The notes under the pieces were generated by a model. That model made no database searches. It saw only the letters and a program-made list of their open reading frames with translations, and was not told the origin of the DNA. From Misgurnus anguillicaudatus (Eukaryota > Chordata > Actinopteri > Cypriniformes > Cobitidae), in the NCBI RefSeq assembly GCF_027580225.2, contig NC_073353.2, positions 35,694,001-35,758,000 on the forward strand: a DNA stretch of 64,000 nucleotides. Reading direction: 5' to 3'. Below are positions 30,601-43,127 of the stretch, piece by piece; the first letter of the stretch is position 1, and every line of letters starts with the position of its first letter. The translations under genes were made by a program, and so were the position numbers.

Positions 30601-33600
30601 ACTTTTCAGCAAGACCGAGAACGATTCCTGATTTACTTGATCTATAAAAATTATTCAGGATTTTATAAACAGCGTTTCCATTTACCTTAAAATTTTGCTA
30701 AATGAAACTGCAAATTGAAATACGGCCAAAGGAAAAACATCAATTTGGCAAAAACTCCCATATATCGCAAAAACTTTTTACGCTAGGGTGAGGTGGTTTT
30801 TCAGGCAGTACTTAAAAAAGGAACATATGCAAATATTCGCATTAAAGGAATAGTTAACTCATTTTCTATTTTAAAATATGTTATTACCTTAACTAAGAAT
30901 TGTTGATACATCCCTCTATCATCTGTGTGCGTGCACGTAAGCGCTGGAGCGCGCTACGACGCTTCGATAGCATTTAGCTTAGCCCCATTCATTCAATGGT
31001 ACCAATCAGAGATAAAGTTAGAAGTGACCAAACACATCAACGTTTTTCCTATTTAAGACGAGTAGTTATACGAGCAAGTTTGGTGGTACAAAATAAAACG
31101 TAGCGCTTTTCTAAGCGGATTTAAAAGAGGAACTATAATTTACGGCGAAATAGCACTTTTGGGAGTACTTCGACTCGGCGCAGTAACACCCTCCCTCTTA
31201 GAAAAGCGCTACGTTTTATTTTGTACCACCAAACTTGCTCGTATAACTACTCGTCTTAAATAGGAAAAACGTTGATGTGTTTGGTCACTTCTAACTTTAT
31301 CTCTGATTGGTACCATTGAATGAATGGGGCTAAGCTAAATGCTATCGAAGCGTCGCAGCGTGCTCCAGCGCTTACGTGCACGCACACAGATGATAGAGGG
31401 ATGTATCAACAATTCTTAGTTAAGGTAATAACATATTTTAATATTGAAAATGAGTAGACTATTCCTTTAACATGTCACCTGACATGCATAATAAGTCATG
31501 CGACTAAAACGAAATTTGTTCTCTAGCGGTAAGTCATTCAAAATGGCGACGTTTTTTTTAATGACTTAACGCGAGAGAACAAATTACATTGCCATGCGAG
31601 AGAACGAAATATACGTCTTAGTCTCATAACATCAGTTAATGGAAAAGCTGTCATTTCGTACATTTTTTATTGACATTAGGGATGCATAACGATCAATCGC
31701 TATTAATCTATAGCAGAATTAAAGTTTTTCTTTACATCATGTGTGTGTGAACTGTATATAATGGATGTATATATTTAAGAAATGTTTACATGTGTATATA
31801 AATTTGTATATTTATGTATAATTTATATTATATATAAATATATATTTTTTCTTAAAATTATACATGCACGTGTGCATATTTATATATATATAATAATTAT
31901 ACACAGTTCACACACATATATGATGTAAACAAAAACTTTTATTCTGCTATAGATTAAATGCATCCATAATTGACATTTAAAAAAAATATCGCTATTATCA
32001 TACCTCCAGTATCAGCACAAAAGGTTATTAGCCATCCGATTCTTTCACCAAATGCCCGATCAATCTCAGTGAAGATATTGCCTGAAAATATAAACCCATA
32101 CAATTTTACACACACAATAAAAACCCAATGCACTTACATTTTTCAAATGCTAAAACTACGTAGGGAAAAACTGTTTTTAAATGTGATATTAGGACCCCAC
32201 CAAAATAAAAAAATAATAAATCATAAATATTAAAATCGAATACCTTGCCAAAGTTCAGTCACTTTGCTTTGCACATACTGCATGGCAAACGCGATGAGGT
32301 TTGATTTTGATCGGTCGCCATGGTACTTCTCTGGATTCTGTTGGTATTACATTGATATTTTAGGGTCACTGTACAGTACACATACACACATCCTGACGAA
32401 AAGCAATACTTTCTCACCATTCCGGATCTGAACACATAAAGGCTGGGGTAACTGCTGACACCTTTACTACGGCACAGCCTGCCATTGTCACCACAGTTTA
32501 CCGCACCGATTCGAATCACCCCATCCATTTCCTTTGCAAACTCCCGCCACTGTGGGACGCAATCACACGGTGGTCAAATAAATACACTACAACATGCATT
32601 GAGAAAGTAAATATGAGATGAAGGGTTGAGTTACGTACCGTGGGGGCGAGGTCGTGACAGTGCGAGCAGCGTGGGAAATAGAAATTCACAAACCAGACCT
32701 CTCCAGAATTAACCGCTGCATCTGTGGAAAGAAAAAACCATGTGACCACCACCATTAGCAAGAACAGGTCAGATGTCTTTTTGAAAGAAAATAACAATGA
32801 GATCAGCTGAAAAAGTAATGGGTGAAGTTAACAAAACGGAATATGTGACCCTATCTGTGAAATCCAGGCTAAAGTCGAGATAAGATTGATGAGATTTAGA
32901 GCATCAAAGTTTGATTTCAGTCAATATTAAAGATATCAAGGTTATGTTTTCATCTTGACTTTACACTATGTAGATTTTACGTATGTAGAAAACAGTAAAG
33001 CACAACAAAAATAACTTTCGCTGGGTTTAAAGGTGCAGTGTGTAATTTTTAGAAGGATTTCTTAACCGAAATGCAAAATAATATACAAAACTATATTATC
33101 GGGGGTGTATAAAGACCTTTTATAATGAACCGTTATGCAGGGTCCGAAATTAACTTTTTGGCTCACCTGCCACGGGGACTGGTAGATGAAAAAAATCCAC
33201 CAGCCAAACACATTTTTTACCGGCCAGAATAATAACAGCCTTTTTTGTCACATGTACATTAATTTAATTTGCTGCATTCATGGCAGGGCTCGCAAAATTT
33301 CAAAATCCCTGGTAGCCCTTGGGCAGGCACTCTTCAGCTTTTGATAGCCCAAAATGAATGCAAGTAGCCCGAATAAAAAATACAGTACTTTTAATGTAGA
33401 ATATTAAGACAAAACATCTATCAAAACACAAATTTGTTGTTGTTTTGATGCTGTTGTTTTTTAAACAAACAAAAAGACTGGATTTCCATGTAAACCAACT
33501 TTTCCTGCTCATCCCCACACACCAGATTTAATCACCATTTAAAAGTGGTTTAGTGGGTCACAAAACTCACAGTTTGGATCATCCAGTTACAGATTGGATA

Positions 33601-36600
33601 ATTTTTTCAATCAGAAAAACAGGGGCTACTGTCGCTTTAAGAGAGATTCTGCACAGAGTCACTCTCTTCACTGCCCGTACAATCTATATCACTTTAAAGC
33701 TTGCTGCGAGAGATTTAATTTTCTTACGTGAGGATAGTAATGACTGACAGGACGAAGTTGGAGGATTTGCCCAACAAATCCATGAGAAATCATGACGGAT
33801 TGCTTCCTGTACTGCGTCTTTTCGCGCGATCGCGAAAGTGAAAGTAAAACTCGAGCGCGCGCTCAAACGTAATTTAAATTCCCAATGCCTGAATTTCATA
33901 CACCATTATTACCCATCCAAATCTGTGAAAGAATGCATAAGCCTTTAAATATATGTTTTCCTCCCTATAAGTCAAGATAGCCCGACGGGCAGGGCAGGGA
34001 TGCATTTTGATAGCTAATATGCAGCAGATAGCTGCAGACCGCAAGTTACCTGCAGTACTAGCTAGCAACAGACCGTCTCTAGTGCGAGACTTGGAGCGTA
34101 GAGACGTTCTGTGGCTAGCTCACCTCATTCCCAGATCAGTTACTGGCAAACACATTATATTGCATTAATATTTTGGTATGAAAATCACCCGCCAGTGTGG
34201 CGGGTAGCCTTTTGAATTTAGTCGCCAAACGGAAAATCTACTCGCATTTGGCGCTTGGCGGGTGTTAATTTCGGACCCTGCCGTTATGTGTTTATTACCT
34301 TAGAATGAGATGTTTTTATCTACATACACCGAGGGTCCCCTTACATGGAAGTCGCCATTTTGTGCCGCCATGTTTCTAGAGAAGCCCTTAAAGTCGCAAT
34401 GAAATTGAAATAAAAAACGATTTTTTTTAATATTGTGGTATTTTTAACAAATGACTTATTTGTGAGCTTCATTATTTTTAAAAAATTTGTGTGTGCTCAT
34501 AATCTTTAATCAAAAATGCAAATCTTCTCCCCTCCTCAAAACGATCTCTCTTCACTTCGGGTCATATGGTATGGCAGGTGGGCGGGGTCCGGGAGAAGAT
34601 TGCAGCGATTAGCAAATAGCAACACGACCCAACTTCAAACGATCCAATCAGATCTCGATGGACAAATTCAAATCCAGCCCTGCCTTATTTCATTTCAGAA
34701 GCCGTTTCATTCGGATATACGTCACCACGGGGAAAATAAGGCAATCGCTACTTCCGTTTCATGGCGACTTTAACGGACAAACTTTTTTACTAAGTTGTCT
34801 CCGACAATGACATGTTTGTCCGGTGGCGGCTACCGTAGCTTTTCTATGTGTTTCAAAAGCGAGGGGTGAGCAGTGGACTAAGCCGTTGGTTGCAATTCGC
34901 AACCTCACCACTAGATGTGGCTAAAATTTACACACTGCACCTTTAAGACTGGGTCACAATTGTCTATGTCACATTTGTTACTAAAACTAACTCATTTTTA
35001 AGCAATTTCTCTTTTGCTGTATTGCATTTATTTGTATACATTTGTGACACTCAAAACCCATTCGTAAGGGTACTTTTTTTTTTTTATTGAGACTTGTACA
35101 TCAACTAAAAGCTTTGTATTGATGAAGTTTGTTAGGATAGGAGAATATTTGAAAACTTGGAATCTGAGGGTGTAAAAATCAAAATACGGAAAAAAATATC
35201 GCCTTTAAAGTTGTCCAAATGAAGTCAACTGCATCCACTCACAAAAATAAAGTTATGATATATTTACAGTAAGAAATGTACAACATATCTTTATGTAATA
35301 TGACCTTTACATAACATCTTAATAATTTTTGGCATAAATTATCATTTTGACCCATACAATATATTTTTGGCTTTTGTTACAAATATACCCATGGGACTTA
35401 TGACTGGTTTTGTGGTCCAGGGTCACATTTGACAGACGCTTTTATCCAAAGCGACTTAAAAAGCATTATAAGATATACTTTTTTTAGCAGCATGTGTGTT
35501 CCCTGGGGTCGCAAACAGATAAAACACATGTGTAGTATGGTGTATTTATCAGCACTAGCATCACAACAATTGCAAAAATTATGACAACTCAAACAGGACA
35601 CGGATCTCCAAACTCTTTTCAATGCTGCAATGTTTTGAAAGTGCGGGAAAGGCTGGGGAAGTTTATGCAAAATATTTTCTTTTCTAAGAAAACATGACCT
35701 GATTTTTGTGAGATTCAAGCAAACAAACACATTTTTAGGCACTTTAGAAATATAACGCATCTGGGTCAAATACTCTTCACTTACCGAAGTCTCCTCTGTC
35801 TAGCGTAGTAATTTCTAGGTCATCATCGTAAATGCCTGAAAAACACAGTTTAATGGATAGAAATTTAAATAGTATACACAAATATTGCATATATTTAAAG
35901 GGGACATTTCACAAGACTTTTTTAAGATGTAAAATAAATCTTTGGTGTCTCCAGAGTACGTATGTGAAGTTTAAGCTCAAAATACTATATAGATAATTTA
36001 TCATGTTAAAATTGTCACTTTGTAAGTGTGAGCAAAAATGTGTCATTTTGGGTGTGTCATTTAAAATGCAAATGAGCTGATCTCTGCACTAAATGGCAGT
36101 GGCGTGGTTGGATAGTGCAGATTAAGGGGTGCTATTATCCTCTTCTGACATCACATCTTTTTTTTCACATGCTTGCAGAGAAACTAATTAATGGGTTGAT
36201 CTTTTTCACATTTTCTAGGTTGATAGAAGCACTGGGGACCCAATTATAGCACTTAAACATGAAAAAAATCAGATTTTCATGATATGTCCCCTTTAACAAA
36301 CGACACCTTCATTTTCTGTTGGTACTCCGTTTAAAAAATCCATAAAGACTTGAAGCAAATTACCAAAATCATATCTGTAATAGTTCCAGCTTTCATATCT
36401 TCCTCCCTGCTGTTCATCTTGCAAGCCCTTCTCTCCATATTTGTCATATTTCTTCCTCAAGTCTTCATCCTTCAACACCTCATAGGCCCGATTGATCTTC
36501 AGGAACCTGTCATGGGCCGCTTCATCATTCTGAAAAGACAAAATGAAAGCGTTGTCAGTTTCGCATGAAAAGACAAAACACACACGTCTTGATGGCATGC

Positions 36601-36810
36601 GTTAATAAAGCTACTCACTGGGTTTTTATCCGGATGCATCGTGAGAGCGAGCTTTTTGAAAGCCTGTCGAATTTCACGAGTACTGGACTCTTTAGAAATA
36701 CCCAACAGCTTGTAGTAATCTTCATCGGAGGAAATAGCTACAAATAGGCATACTGCGACGAAAGCAAACAGCAACGTTCTCCTCGCAGGTCTCTGGTGCA
36801 ACATCTCCAT
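9638..36810 (-). CDS. dnajc10: DnaJ homolog subfamily C member 10 (ERdj5), 22 coding exons
   Basis: ER-lumenal disulfide reductase and BiP co-chaperone in ER-associated degradation. Coding exons in transcript order: 36810-36619, 36529-36364, 35835-35785, 32721-32639, 32549-32418, 32337-32244, 32081-32004, 30574-30531, 30448-30317, 29281-29192, 28734-28624, 28317-28203, 25454-25327, 23455-23340, 22766-22665, 20346-20191, 18737-18604, 18511-18458, 11591-11444, 10037-9915, 9837-9733, 9649-9638. Exons sum to about 788 aa; human is 793. Visible: hydrophobic signal (residues ~10-27), J domain with HPD in MHPDKNP, thioredoxin motifs CSHC, CPPC, CGPC and CGPC, and a C-terminal KDEL made by an AAG|GAT GAA CTT junction. 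All junctions are GT/AG and in phase except exon 14/15, which is one base short. The third motif is CGPC where the human protein is known to have CHPC. Identity is very secure; exon edges were read by eye. Confidence 0.96.
10478..11358. mobile_element. Fold-back TTAA-flanked element in a dnajc10 intron
   Basis: Long inverted arms (about 10478-10745 and 11108-11358) begin AGGAATATTCCATTTTCTT and end with its complement. TTAA lies on both sides (10474-10477, 11359-11362). The centre is unique. No transposase. Confidence 0.85.
12050..12375. mobile_element. TTAA-flanked MITE, GATAGTTCACCC family
   Basis: Termini AGAGATAGTTCACCCAAAAA and the mirrored TTTTTGGGTGAACTATCCCT, with TTAA at 12046-12049 and 12376-12379. 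The core has an inverted pair around CATTCATTTCCAT-like sequence. Highly abundant type in cyprinid genomes by general knowledge. Confidence 0.85.
12465..12790. mobile_element. CAGGGCTCCAGACT-ended element
   Basis: Inverted termini CAGGGCTCCAGACT and AGTCTGGAGCCCTG. Flanks share only AATCG (five bases), so the TSD class is not certain; hAT-like by end sequence. A second partial copy starts at 60976. It may sit inside a longer diverged element (about 12381-13440) with a GGTTTGAGAAACACTGC end. Confidence 0.65.
13478..14098. mobile_element. GCTGTGTCCCAATTC-ended MITE
   Basis: Left end GCTGTGTCCCAATTCAAGG and right end CGAATTGGGACACAGC are inverted. Inner arms around AAGGATTCAT are also partly complementary. 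Frames inside are by chance. TSD not resolved. Confidence 0.6.
14310..15236. mobile_element. CCAATGACGAA-type repeat interrupted by an hAT MITE
   Basis: Same family, opposite strand, as 56560-57010: both share the CGTCAATTAAGAGAAAACGC block and a GTTTTGATCATCGC segment. Here it is split by the insertion at 14666-15098. Confidence 0.6.
14666..15098. mobile_element. hAT-type MITE with 8-bp TSD
   Basis: Termini TAGGGCTGTGC and GCACAGCCCTA, flanked by identical GTGTTTAA (14658-14665, 15099-15106). 433 bases, noncoding. Nested in an older repeat. Confidence 0.88.
15295..16791. mobile_element. TTAA-flanked non-autonomous element, 1.5 kb
   Basis: Ends AGGAGCGGTGAATC and GAATTGGTC-complement with GGCCCCT, TTAA at 15291-15294 and 16792-16795. 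Contains an internal diverged duplication (ATATACAAAGTTA and GCCGCAGTTTAGATTC at about 16135-16200 and 16330-16390). No transposase. Confidence 0.75.
16800..17704. mobile_element. CCGAAA-rich hAT-family copy, worn ends
   Basis: Interior matches the elements at 18819-19847 and 61472-63807 (AAACCGAAAAAGAGGAAACC at left, GGTGGCCGAATATTCGGT at right). The terminal TAGGGATGCACCG is lost at both ends. A small MITE is inserted at 17285-17387. Confidence 0.7.
17285..17387. mobile_element. 103-bp TTAA-flanked hairpin MITE
   Basis: Arms AGGAGTAGTCCACTTTAAA and complement, with TTAA at 17281-17284 and 17388-17391. Almost entirely palindromic. Confidence 0.85.
18103..18427. mobile_element. TTAA-flanked MITE, AGGGACACTTCACCC family
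   Basis: Termini AGGGACACTTCACCC and GGGTGAAATGCTCCT, TTAA at 18099-18102 and 18428-18431. Inner hairpin around CATCATTTTGCATCATTG. It ends 30 bases from dnajc10 exon 18. Confidence 0.8.
18771..19940 (+). repeat. tRNA-derived SINE split by an hAT insertion
   Basis: Left part has GGTAGAGCATTGTGTTAGCA and a B-box-like GGGTTTGAAC. After the insertion it resumes at CCCAGGGAAAATACATAC and ends TTTGGATAAAAGCATCTGCC AAAGGCATAAATG, the tail typical of a widespread teleost SINE. A reversed tail fragment of the same type is at about 35430-35480. Confidence 0.8.
18819..19847. mobile_element. CCGAAA-rich hAT-type element in the SINE
   Basis: Ends TAGGGGTGCACTG and CAGTGCATCCCTA, flanked by identical GTTTGAAC (18811-18818, 19848-19855), the 8-bp signature of hAT. 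1029 bases, no transposase. Same family as 61472-63807. Confidence 0.9.
20459..22568. mobile_element. TTAA-flanked MITE family B, split by an hAT element
   Basis: Left half opens AGGGCCCATATTATGCAAAA; right half ends near ATAATGCTCT, TTAA at 20455-20458 and 22569-22572. The uninterrupted form is seen at 56224-56550. Confidence 0.75.
20724..22303. mobile_element. hAT-type non-autonomous element, 1.58 kb
   Basis: Ends TAGGGGTGACCCGAATAGTCG and the mirrored CGAGGACAGCCCTA, flanked by identical CTATTGTC (20716-20723, 22304-22311). No transposase frame. Inserted into the family B MITE, so it is younger. Confidence 0.9.
23569..24140. mobile_element. TGTGACCCTGGACCACAAAA-ended element
   Basis: Termini TGTGACCCTGGACCACAAAA and TTTTGTGGTCCAGGGTAACA are inverted. 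Another copy lies at about 35040-35429. Carries a nested MITE at 23898-24112. Confidence 0.75.
23898..24112. mobile_element. Nested MITE with GGGGCG ends
   Basis: Termini GGGGCGATTCACAT and ATGTGAACCGCCCC, flanked by TAA (23895-23897, 24113-24115), which fits PIF/Harbinger. The centre is a GCGCGC-rich hairpin. Confidence 0.7.
24141..25326. other. dnajc10 intron without recognised element
   Basis: AT-rich sequence. A GGTTCACCCAAACATGAAATTG end near 25078 looks like a worn GATAGTTCACCC-family terminus. Nothing else supported. Confidence 0.4.
26228..26943. mobile_element. Palindrome and flanking MITE in a dnajc10 intron
   Basis: 26228-26367 is a near-perfect palindrome (GGGATAATGTAGA ... TCTACATTATCCC). 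It abuts an element with inverted TTATTACACGGCT ends reaching about 26943. The two parts may be one composite family. Confidence 0.65.
26944..28202. other. dnajc10 intron, probable worn repeats only
   Basis: ACCTACTTTCACTAAAAGG occurs at about 27016 and 27622, suggesting a diverged element between them. No exon fits the dnajc10 sequence here. Confidence 0.3.
28935..29178. mobile_element. hAT-type MITE beside dnajc10 exon 10 donor
   Basis: Ends TAGGGCTGCACAATAAATC and the mirrored GATTTATCGTGCAGCCCTA. The flanks CTTGAGAT (28927-28934) and CTTGTGAT (29179-29186) are an 8-bp duplication with one mismatch. 244 bases. Confidence 0.87.
30846..31466. mobile_element. Long hairpin TTAA-flanked element
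   Basis: Arms 30846-31115 and 31197-31466 are 270 bases each and nearly exact complements around an 81-base loop. TTAA at 30842-30845 and 31467-31470. Worn relatives at about 25875-26040 and 48140-48500. Confidence 0.9.
31677..31966. mobile_element. AT-rich hairpin MITE, copy 1
   Basis: Arms around GCAGAATTAAAGTTTTT and AAAAACTTTTATTCTGC, centre of TATATA repeats. Same plan as 44452-44803 and 57059-57390. Confidence 0.65.
33031..34942. mobile_element. TTAA-flanked MITE, AGGTGCAGTG family, split by hAT
   Basis: Termini AGGTGCAGTGTGTAATTTTT and AAATTTACACACTGCACCT, TTAA at 33027-33030 and 34943-34946. Part of the right side (GTTTCAAAAGCGAGGGGTGAG) has a relative near 14100-14200. Confidence 0.85.
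33138..34280. mobile_element. hAT-type element nested in the AGGTGCAGTG MITE
   Basis: Ends CAGGGTCCGAAATTAAC and GTTAATTTCGGACCCTG, flanked by identical CCGTTATG (33130-33137, 34281-34288). 1143 bases, no transposase. Contains CCACCAGCC/GGCGGGT inner complementarity. Confidence 0.9.
35040..35429. mobile_element. Partial TGTGACCCTGG-family copy
   Basis: Right terminus TTTTGTGGTCCAGGGTCACA and interior (ATATCTTTATGTAATATGACC) match 23569-24140. The left end is worn. It is followed directly by a reversed SINE tail (GACAGACGCTTTTATCCAAA). Confidence 0.65.
35899..36292. mobile_element. TTAA-flanked MITE family A, full-length copy
   Basis: Termini AGGGGACATTTCACAAGACT and ATGATATGTCCCCT, with TTAA at 35895-35898 and 36293-36296. 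It lies in the intron immediately before dnajc10 exon 2's end region. Confidence 0.88.
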
Positions 36811-37387
36811 TGCTGAAACTTAAAAGCTGCTGTTGGTGAAGATTTTTAGGGTTCTAAAGGCGAAGAAATGTTTACAGGAACCTGTGGATCATCACTCTCA
36901 ACAAGGGACCTTATGAATGATGAGAGATAAAAAGAGAAGAGGAAATGTACACGTATGTGTTTACAGAGGGTGGAGCAACTTTCTTGAGCTGCAATATATT
37001 CTGCTATAATCCACATCAGCTTCGCTTTTGATTACATAATTTAACACGCAATGTAAGTTTTGTCCCCAACTATTGATGTGTTTATGTCCCAAGGGGTGAT
37101 TTTAACAGATTTAAAATTTATTATTTTTGTTGTGTAGATTGTTTCTTTAATTTACGTTTGCAACTTTAACTTTTATGTATAGATTTAATCCTTTTAACAT
37201 TGTCATAGACCCAGATGTTCTTAACATATAAGACATTAACATTTATTTTTTTAGAAACTTATTATTATTGTATTATTTTTGAGGAGGTTTTTATTTTAAG
37301 GTGAGTTTTTTGTTAAAATAAAAAAATTACATAAAAAAATATTTTACTAAATTATGAACAACAATTCTGCCAAAATTTAAGAGATTT

Positions 37388-37571
37388 CCTTACTGAAAAT
37401 CCAGCTAAGACCAGCATAAGCTGTTAGTTGGTTTTAAGGTGGCATAAGCTGGTAGCTGGTTTTAAGGTGGCAGTAGCTGGTTTCAGCACTTAAAAAGTGA
37501 TCAAATAGCTAAACCAGCTAAAACTAAGCTGGGAGACCAGCTCACCAGCTTATGCTGTTTTTTTCAGTAGG
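37388..37571. repeat. AGCTGGTTTTAAGG repeat element
   Basis: Several TAAGCTGGTAGCTGG units with partly inverted ends (ACTGAAAA ... TTTTCAGT). The CCAGCTAAGACCAGC motif is shared with the minisatellite at 4262-8125. Confidence 0.6.
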
Positions 37572-38186
37572 GTTTTAAAATGTAATCTTCATTGTTGTAA
37601 AAATGACAAAATTCTCTCATAATATATTCACTGTTGCATATAAATAAAATAAATAAATATAATAAACTAGTGCAAAATATTATTAAAAATCTGTTTTGTA
37701 TGAGGACTGAAGTTCTGGGCTAACAATTGAAGAACTCCTTATTTAGCCTCTAGACTTTCTTTATAACAGCACAGTAAAGTAAAGTAGTTATTATTGTAAG
37801 TAAGTTAGTACAATATTGCCATGTACTATTATTATATGCATCACTTTCTTTCTGTAAGTTCCGCTTCTGCATGAAACTTATTTACAACCAGTTAAAGTTT
37901 TAGCTGTGTGTCTGTGAGAGATCAGCTCAGGTTACGCGTTTAAAGCGAAAGCAAATATGAGACACGTTGGTTTAGTTTAACAGGTCGATTTACATTAAAA
38001 CCCTGTTTAAACTTCCATGCATTCCCAGATGCTGATGTGAGATTAAGGACCATGATAATATCTAGTAATGACTGCATACGGGTAAATATTCGGGAAAAAG
38101 ATAAGAAAAGTCATCTCTAGACATAAATCATGTAACATCAGTAGCTGCTGTATGATGCTATATATACATTTATATATTCGTCTCAC

Positions 38187-38420
38187 CGTCTCGCGAATAT
38201 TCTGTAACACTCCTCCTCCGTCCCCTGTGTTCCTCTGATTCACCGGTTTCTTCTTGCACTAGTAACGGTGTGAAGTTATTCAGCGGAAAGACGACGGAAC
38301 ACAATACCGGAAGTATGTGCTTTTCAAAATAAAGCTCTCTGGCGAATGAATTATGACAGTGCAGTAATGTTAACAAAATAAATAAAAATAAAATAAAAAT
38401 AAATGAATTTACCTTTCTTG
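38187..38420 (-). promoter_or_regulatory. dnajc10: Putative dnajc10 promoter and noncoding first exon
   Basis: This lies about 1.4 kb upstream of the dnajc10 start codon. It contains an ETS-type core ACCGGAAGT (38306-38314), common in housekeeping promoters. On the minus strand a good donor, GAGACG|GTGAGA, ends a possible noncoding exon at 38187. A matching acceptor (pyrimidine tract then CCTTTAG) lies at about 36854, leaving a 5' UTR of 36853-36811. A diverged copy of the block occurs at about 43191-43345. Promoter activity is inference from motif and position; no transcript evidence is available here. Confidence 0.45.
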
Positions 38421-38879
38421 TATAACATAGATATCATTACTTAACCTATAGATCATATTCTAAAAATAATAGGCTTACTTGGGGAGAGGATTTTTCTCCA
38501 GGCATGTTCCCTGGAGAAAACCATTTGAAAAGGGAGAAATAAAAACGATGTTAAAATGTAGTTATATTAAATGATCATCCAATACTGAATAATGTAAATG
38601 TTTCAGCAGCAATAAAACATAAATAAATAAACATTACAATTAAACCATTTTAAAATATATTTTACATTAACTGCAACATAACAAAATAAAATGTGTTTTT
38701 TATCTGAAAGTAAATAATAAAAACATATCTATTCCACTATTGCAATAATCACATTTAAGCTAAGCTATGACATACTCATATTTTAAACAAACGTCAGTGC
38801 ACACGTGTTTCACATAGTCATTCACATAGGATTGATGTAATTTGGCTGTACTTGTAAAGTGACAATAAAGAATCTTGAA

Positions 38880-39238
38880 TTTAGTGCACCATGACTGAAA
38901 AGATATGTTGGTGACACTTAAAATAAGGTTGTATTTGTGAACATTAGTCATCCATTGACTTCCATAGTAGGAAAAACAAATATGATGGATTTTAATGGGT
39001 AACGAGTGCTTACCATAATTTATCAGAATATCTTCTTTGTCATTTATCACAATCTTTCCATAATATTTGTTTTCCTACTATGGAAGTCAATGGTTAGAAT
39101 CAGCTGTGTGCTTACCATCGTTTATTAAAATATCTTCTATTGTGTTCATCAGAAAAAAGAAATTAATACAGGTTTAGATCAACATAAGGATGTGAAAATT
39201 ATGACACAATTTTCATTTTTGGGTGAACTATGCCTTTA
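38880..39238. mobile_element. Worn GATAGTTCACCC-family MITE
   Basis: Right end CATTTTTGGGTGAACTATGCC followed by TTTAAC. Interior carries TTCCATAGTAGGAAAA and its complement at about 38957 and 39065. The left end is eroded. Another worn copy lies near 58796-59030. Confidence 0.6.
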
Positions 39239-39967
39239 ACATGAACTATTGTATTGATAATAATAACTAACATTAACAAAGATAAATAAATGCTAAAAAC
39301 TATATTGCTCATAGCTAAAATATGCTTGTAGTAGCTAATGCATTTACTAATGTGCAACAAATACAACCTTATTATAGTGCTACCGATATGCTAAATGGTT
39401 GTCAAAACATTGTATGACCAAAAAAGCATATTCTAGTTTTTCTTTATATTTTATTCATTTAATATTTAAAGACACAGCTATCCTGGTCAAGCACAACACA
39501 TTGCTTTGAATCTCCCTGTTCGTCTTTGCTTCTTTAAACAATCTTTGTAGTGCAGCACTTATAGTGTTAATCCTTTAACATGATGTATTGATTGTTTCAT
39601 TACTTATTTTTAAGTTTCTTTTAAAAATAAATAAATTGTGCATGATCAGAAAATATATTTAAAGCCATAATAGTCTTATGTATTGGTTTGAAATTTATTT
39701 GTTAAAATTAGTAAATATATTCATTGTTATTCTAGTCAAAAATGAACTGGACATTAACACAACTTAATAAAATTGTAATCATCTTTTAATTATTGTATAT
39801 ATTATATACATACATATATTTTTTTCTTCATCAGTAATCCATGCCAACACGTAGCTGTTTAACAATTAACACAGCATACTGTAGTACAGCAGTCTGAATA
39901 AACACACACTTATAAAATGTTATCTTTATGATACCAAAGTCTATGTTCTCCTATAGGATGGCGCTGC

Positions 39968-42056
<2,089 letters not shown>

Positions 42057-42299
42057 TTCTGCTGCTGTGCTTGGCTTTTTAAACAGAGAAGAGTAGAGAT
42101 TAAATGTAGAGATTTGTTAGTGATCTAGACACAGACTATAAGCCAAGGAGCAAATGGCAACCCTTGTACATCAATAAAGAGCTACTGTAAGTACAGGTGA
42201 TAAAACCACTCCTGCTTTGCTATCTACACATAAAGATGTGTCAAGGTAACGCTTAAATACCTGCCATACCTGATGCCATTGACCTTTGTAGTCCATATA

Positions 42300-43127
42300 G
42301 ACCTATATATTATTTAACAAGTGCATAAATTAAAATGAGGTGATCACAGAATATCCAATAGAAGAGGAAGTTTTGGAATTTGATGATATCCACAATGAGC
42401 TTCCCTCGCTTTTTTTGGAGGCTGTTATTATTGTGTGCAAAACGTGCAATCTGACATGAACACATAAGTTGCTCTCATATAGAGAAACATGACGTCAGTT
42501 CCATTGACTTTAGTAGACAGCAGTTTTAATTTATTTATTTAAGAAACCCATGGTATGATTTGTCTAGATTCATATTAAACATATTGACCCCATTTTCTTA
42601 GTTTAGAATTTTTTTTGTTTGTTTTTACAAAGTCCCCTTCAATAAAGGGAACAAATATTTTATAAAATTAATTTTAATTTAGGCATAATTTTATATTCAC
42701 AAATAAAGTTTAGTAAAGATAAACCTTTGTTTCTCGTTATTAAAAAAATAAATTTAAGACATTTTTATTTTTACTAAATATAACCAATTAAAACCTATGC
42801 AATATTATACCAGACGTAACCTACAAACAAAATGCAACTTTGTGACGTCGTAAACACAGCACTGCCACCGATGTTTGGGTCACCGGTGCCGCCATATTTG
42901 GAAGGGCAAAACGGCCCTACACACATTAAAAGTAACTCTACAATTATTAACAAAATGCCAAATCACATAATCAATACTTATTCCTCATCATAATAACTTT
43001 ACACGTCTAACTATTAAGATTTTAAATAGAGACGAAGGGTTTTGTGTTCAACGTAGATCGTAAACTAATTAAAACGGTGGAGAAATGTAAACGTTATTTT
43101 GCCGTTTATGCAGAAAAGCCGTTCACT
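42300..43127. other. Upstream of amine oxidase copy 1, nothing recognised
   Basis: AT-rich. The part up to about 42300 resembles 47040-47240 upstream of copy 2 (CAAGG, AAAGAGCTACTGTAAGT), so the proximal promoter was duplicated as well. Confidence 0.4.
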
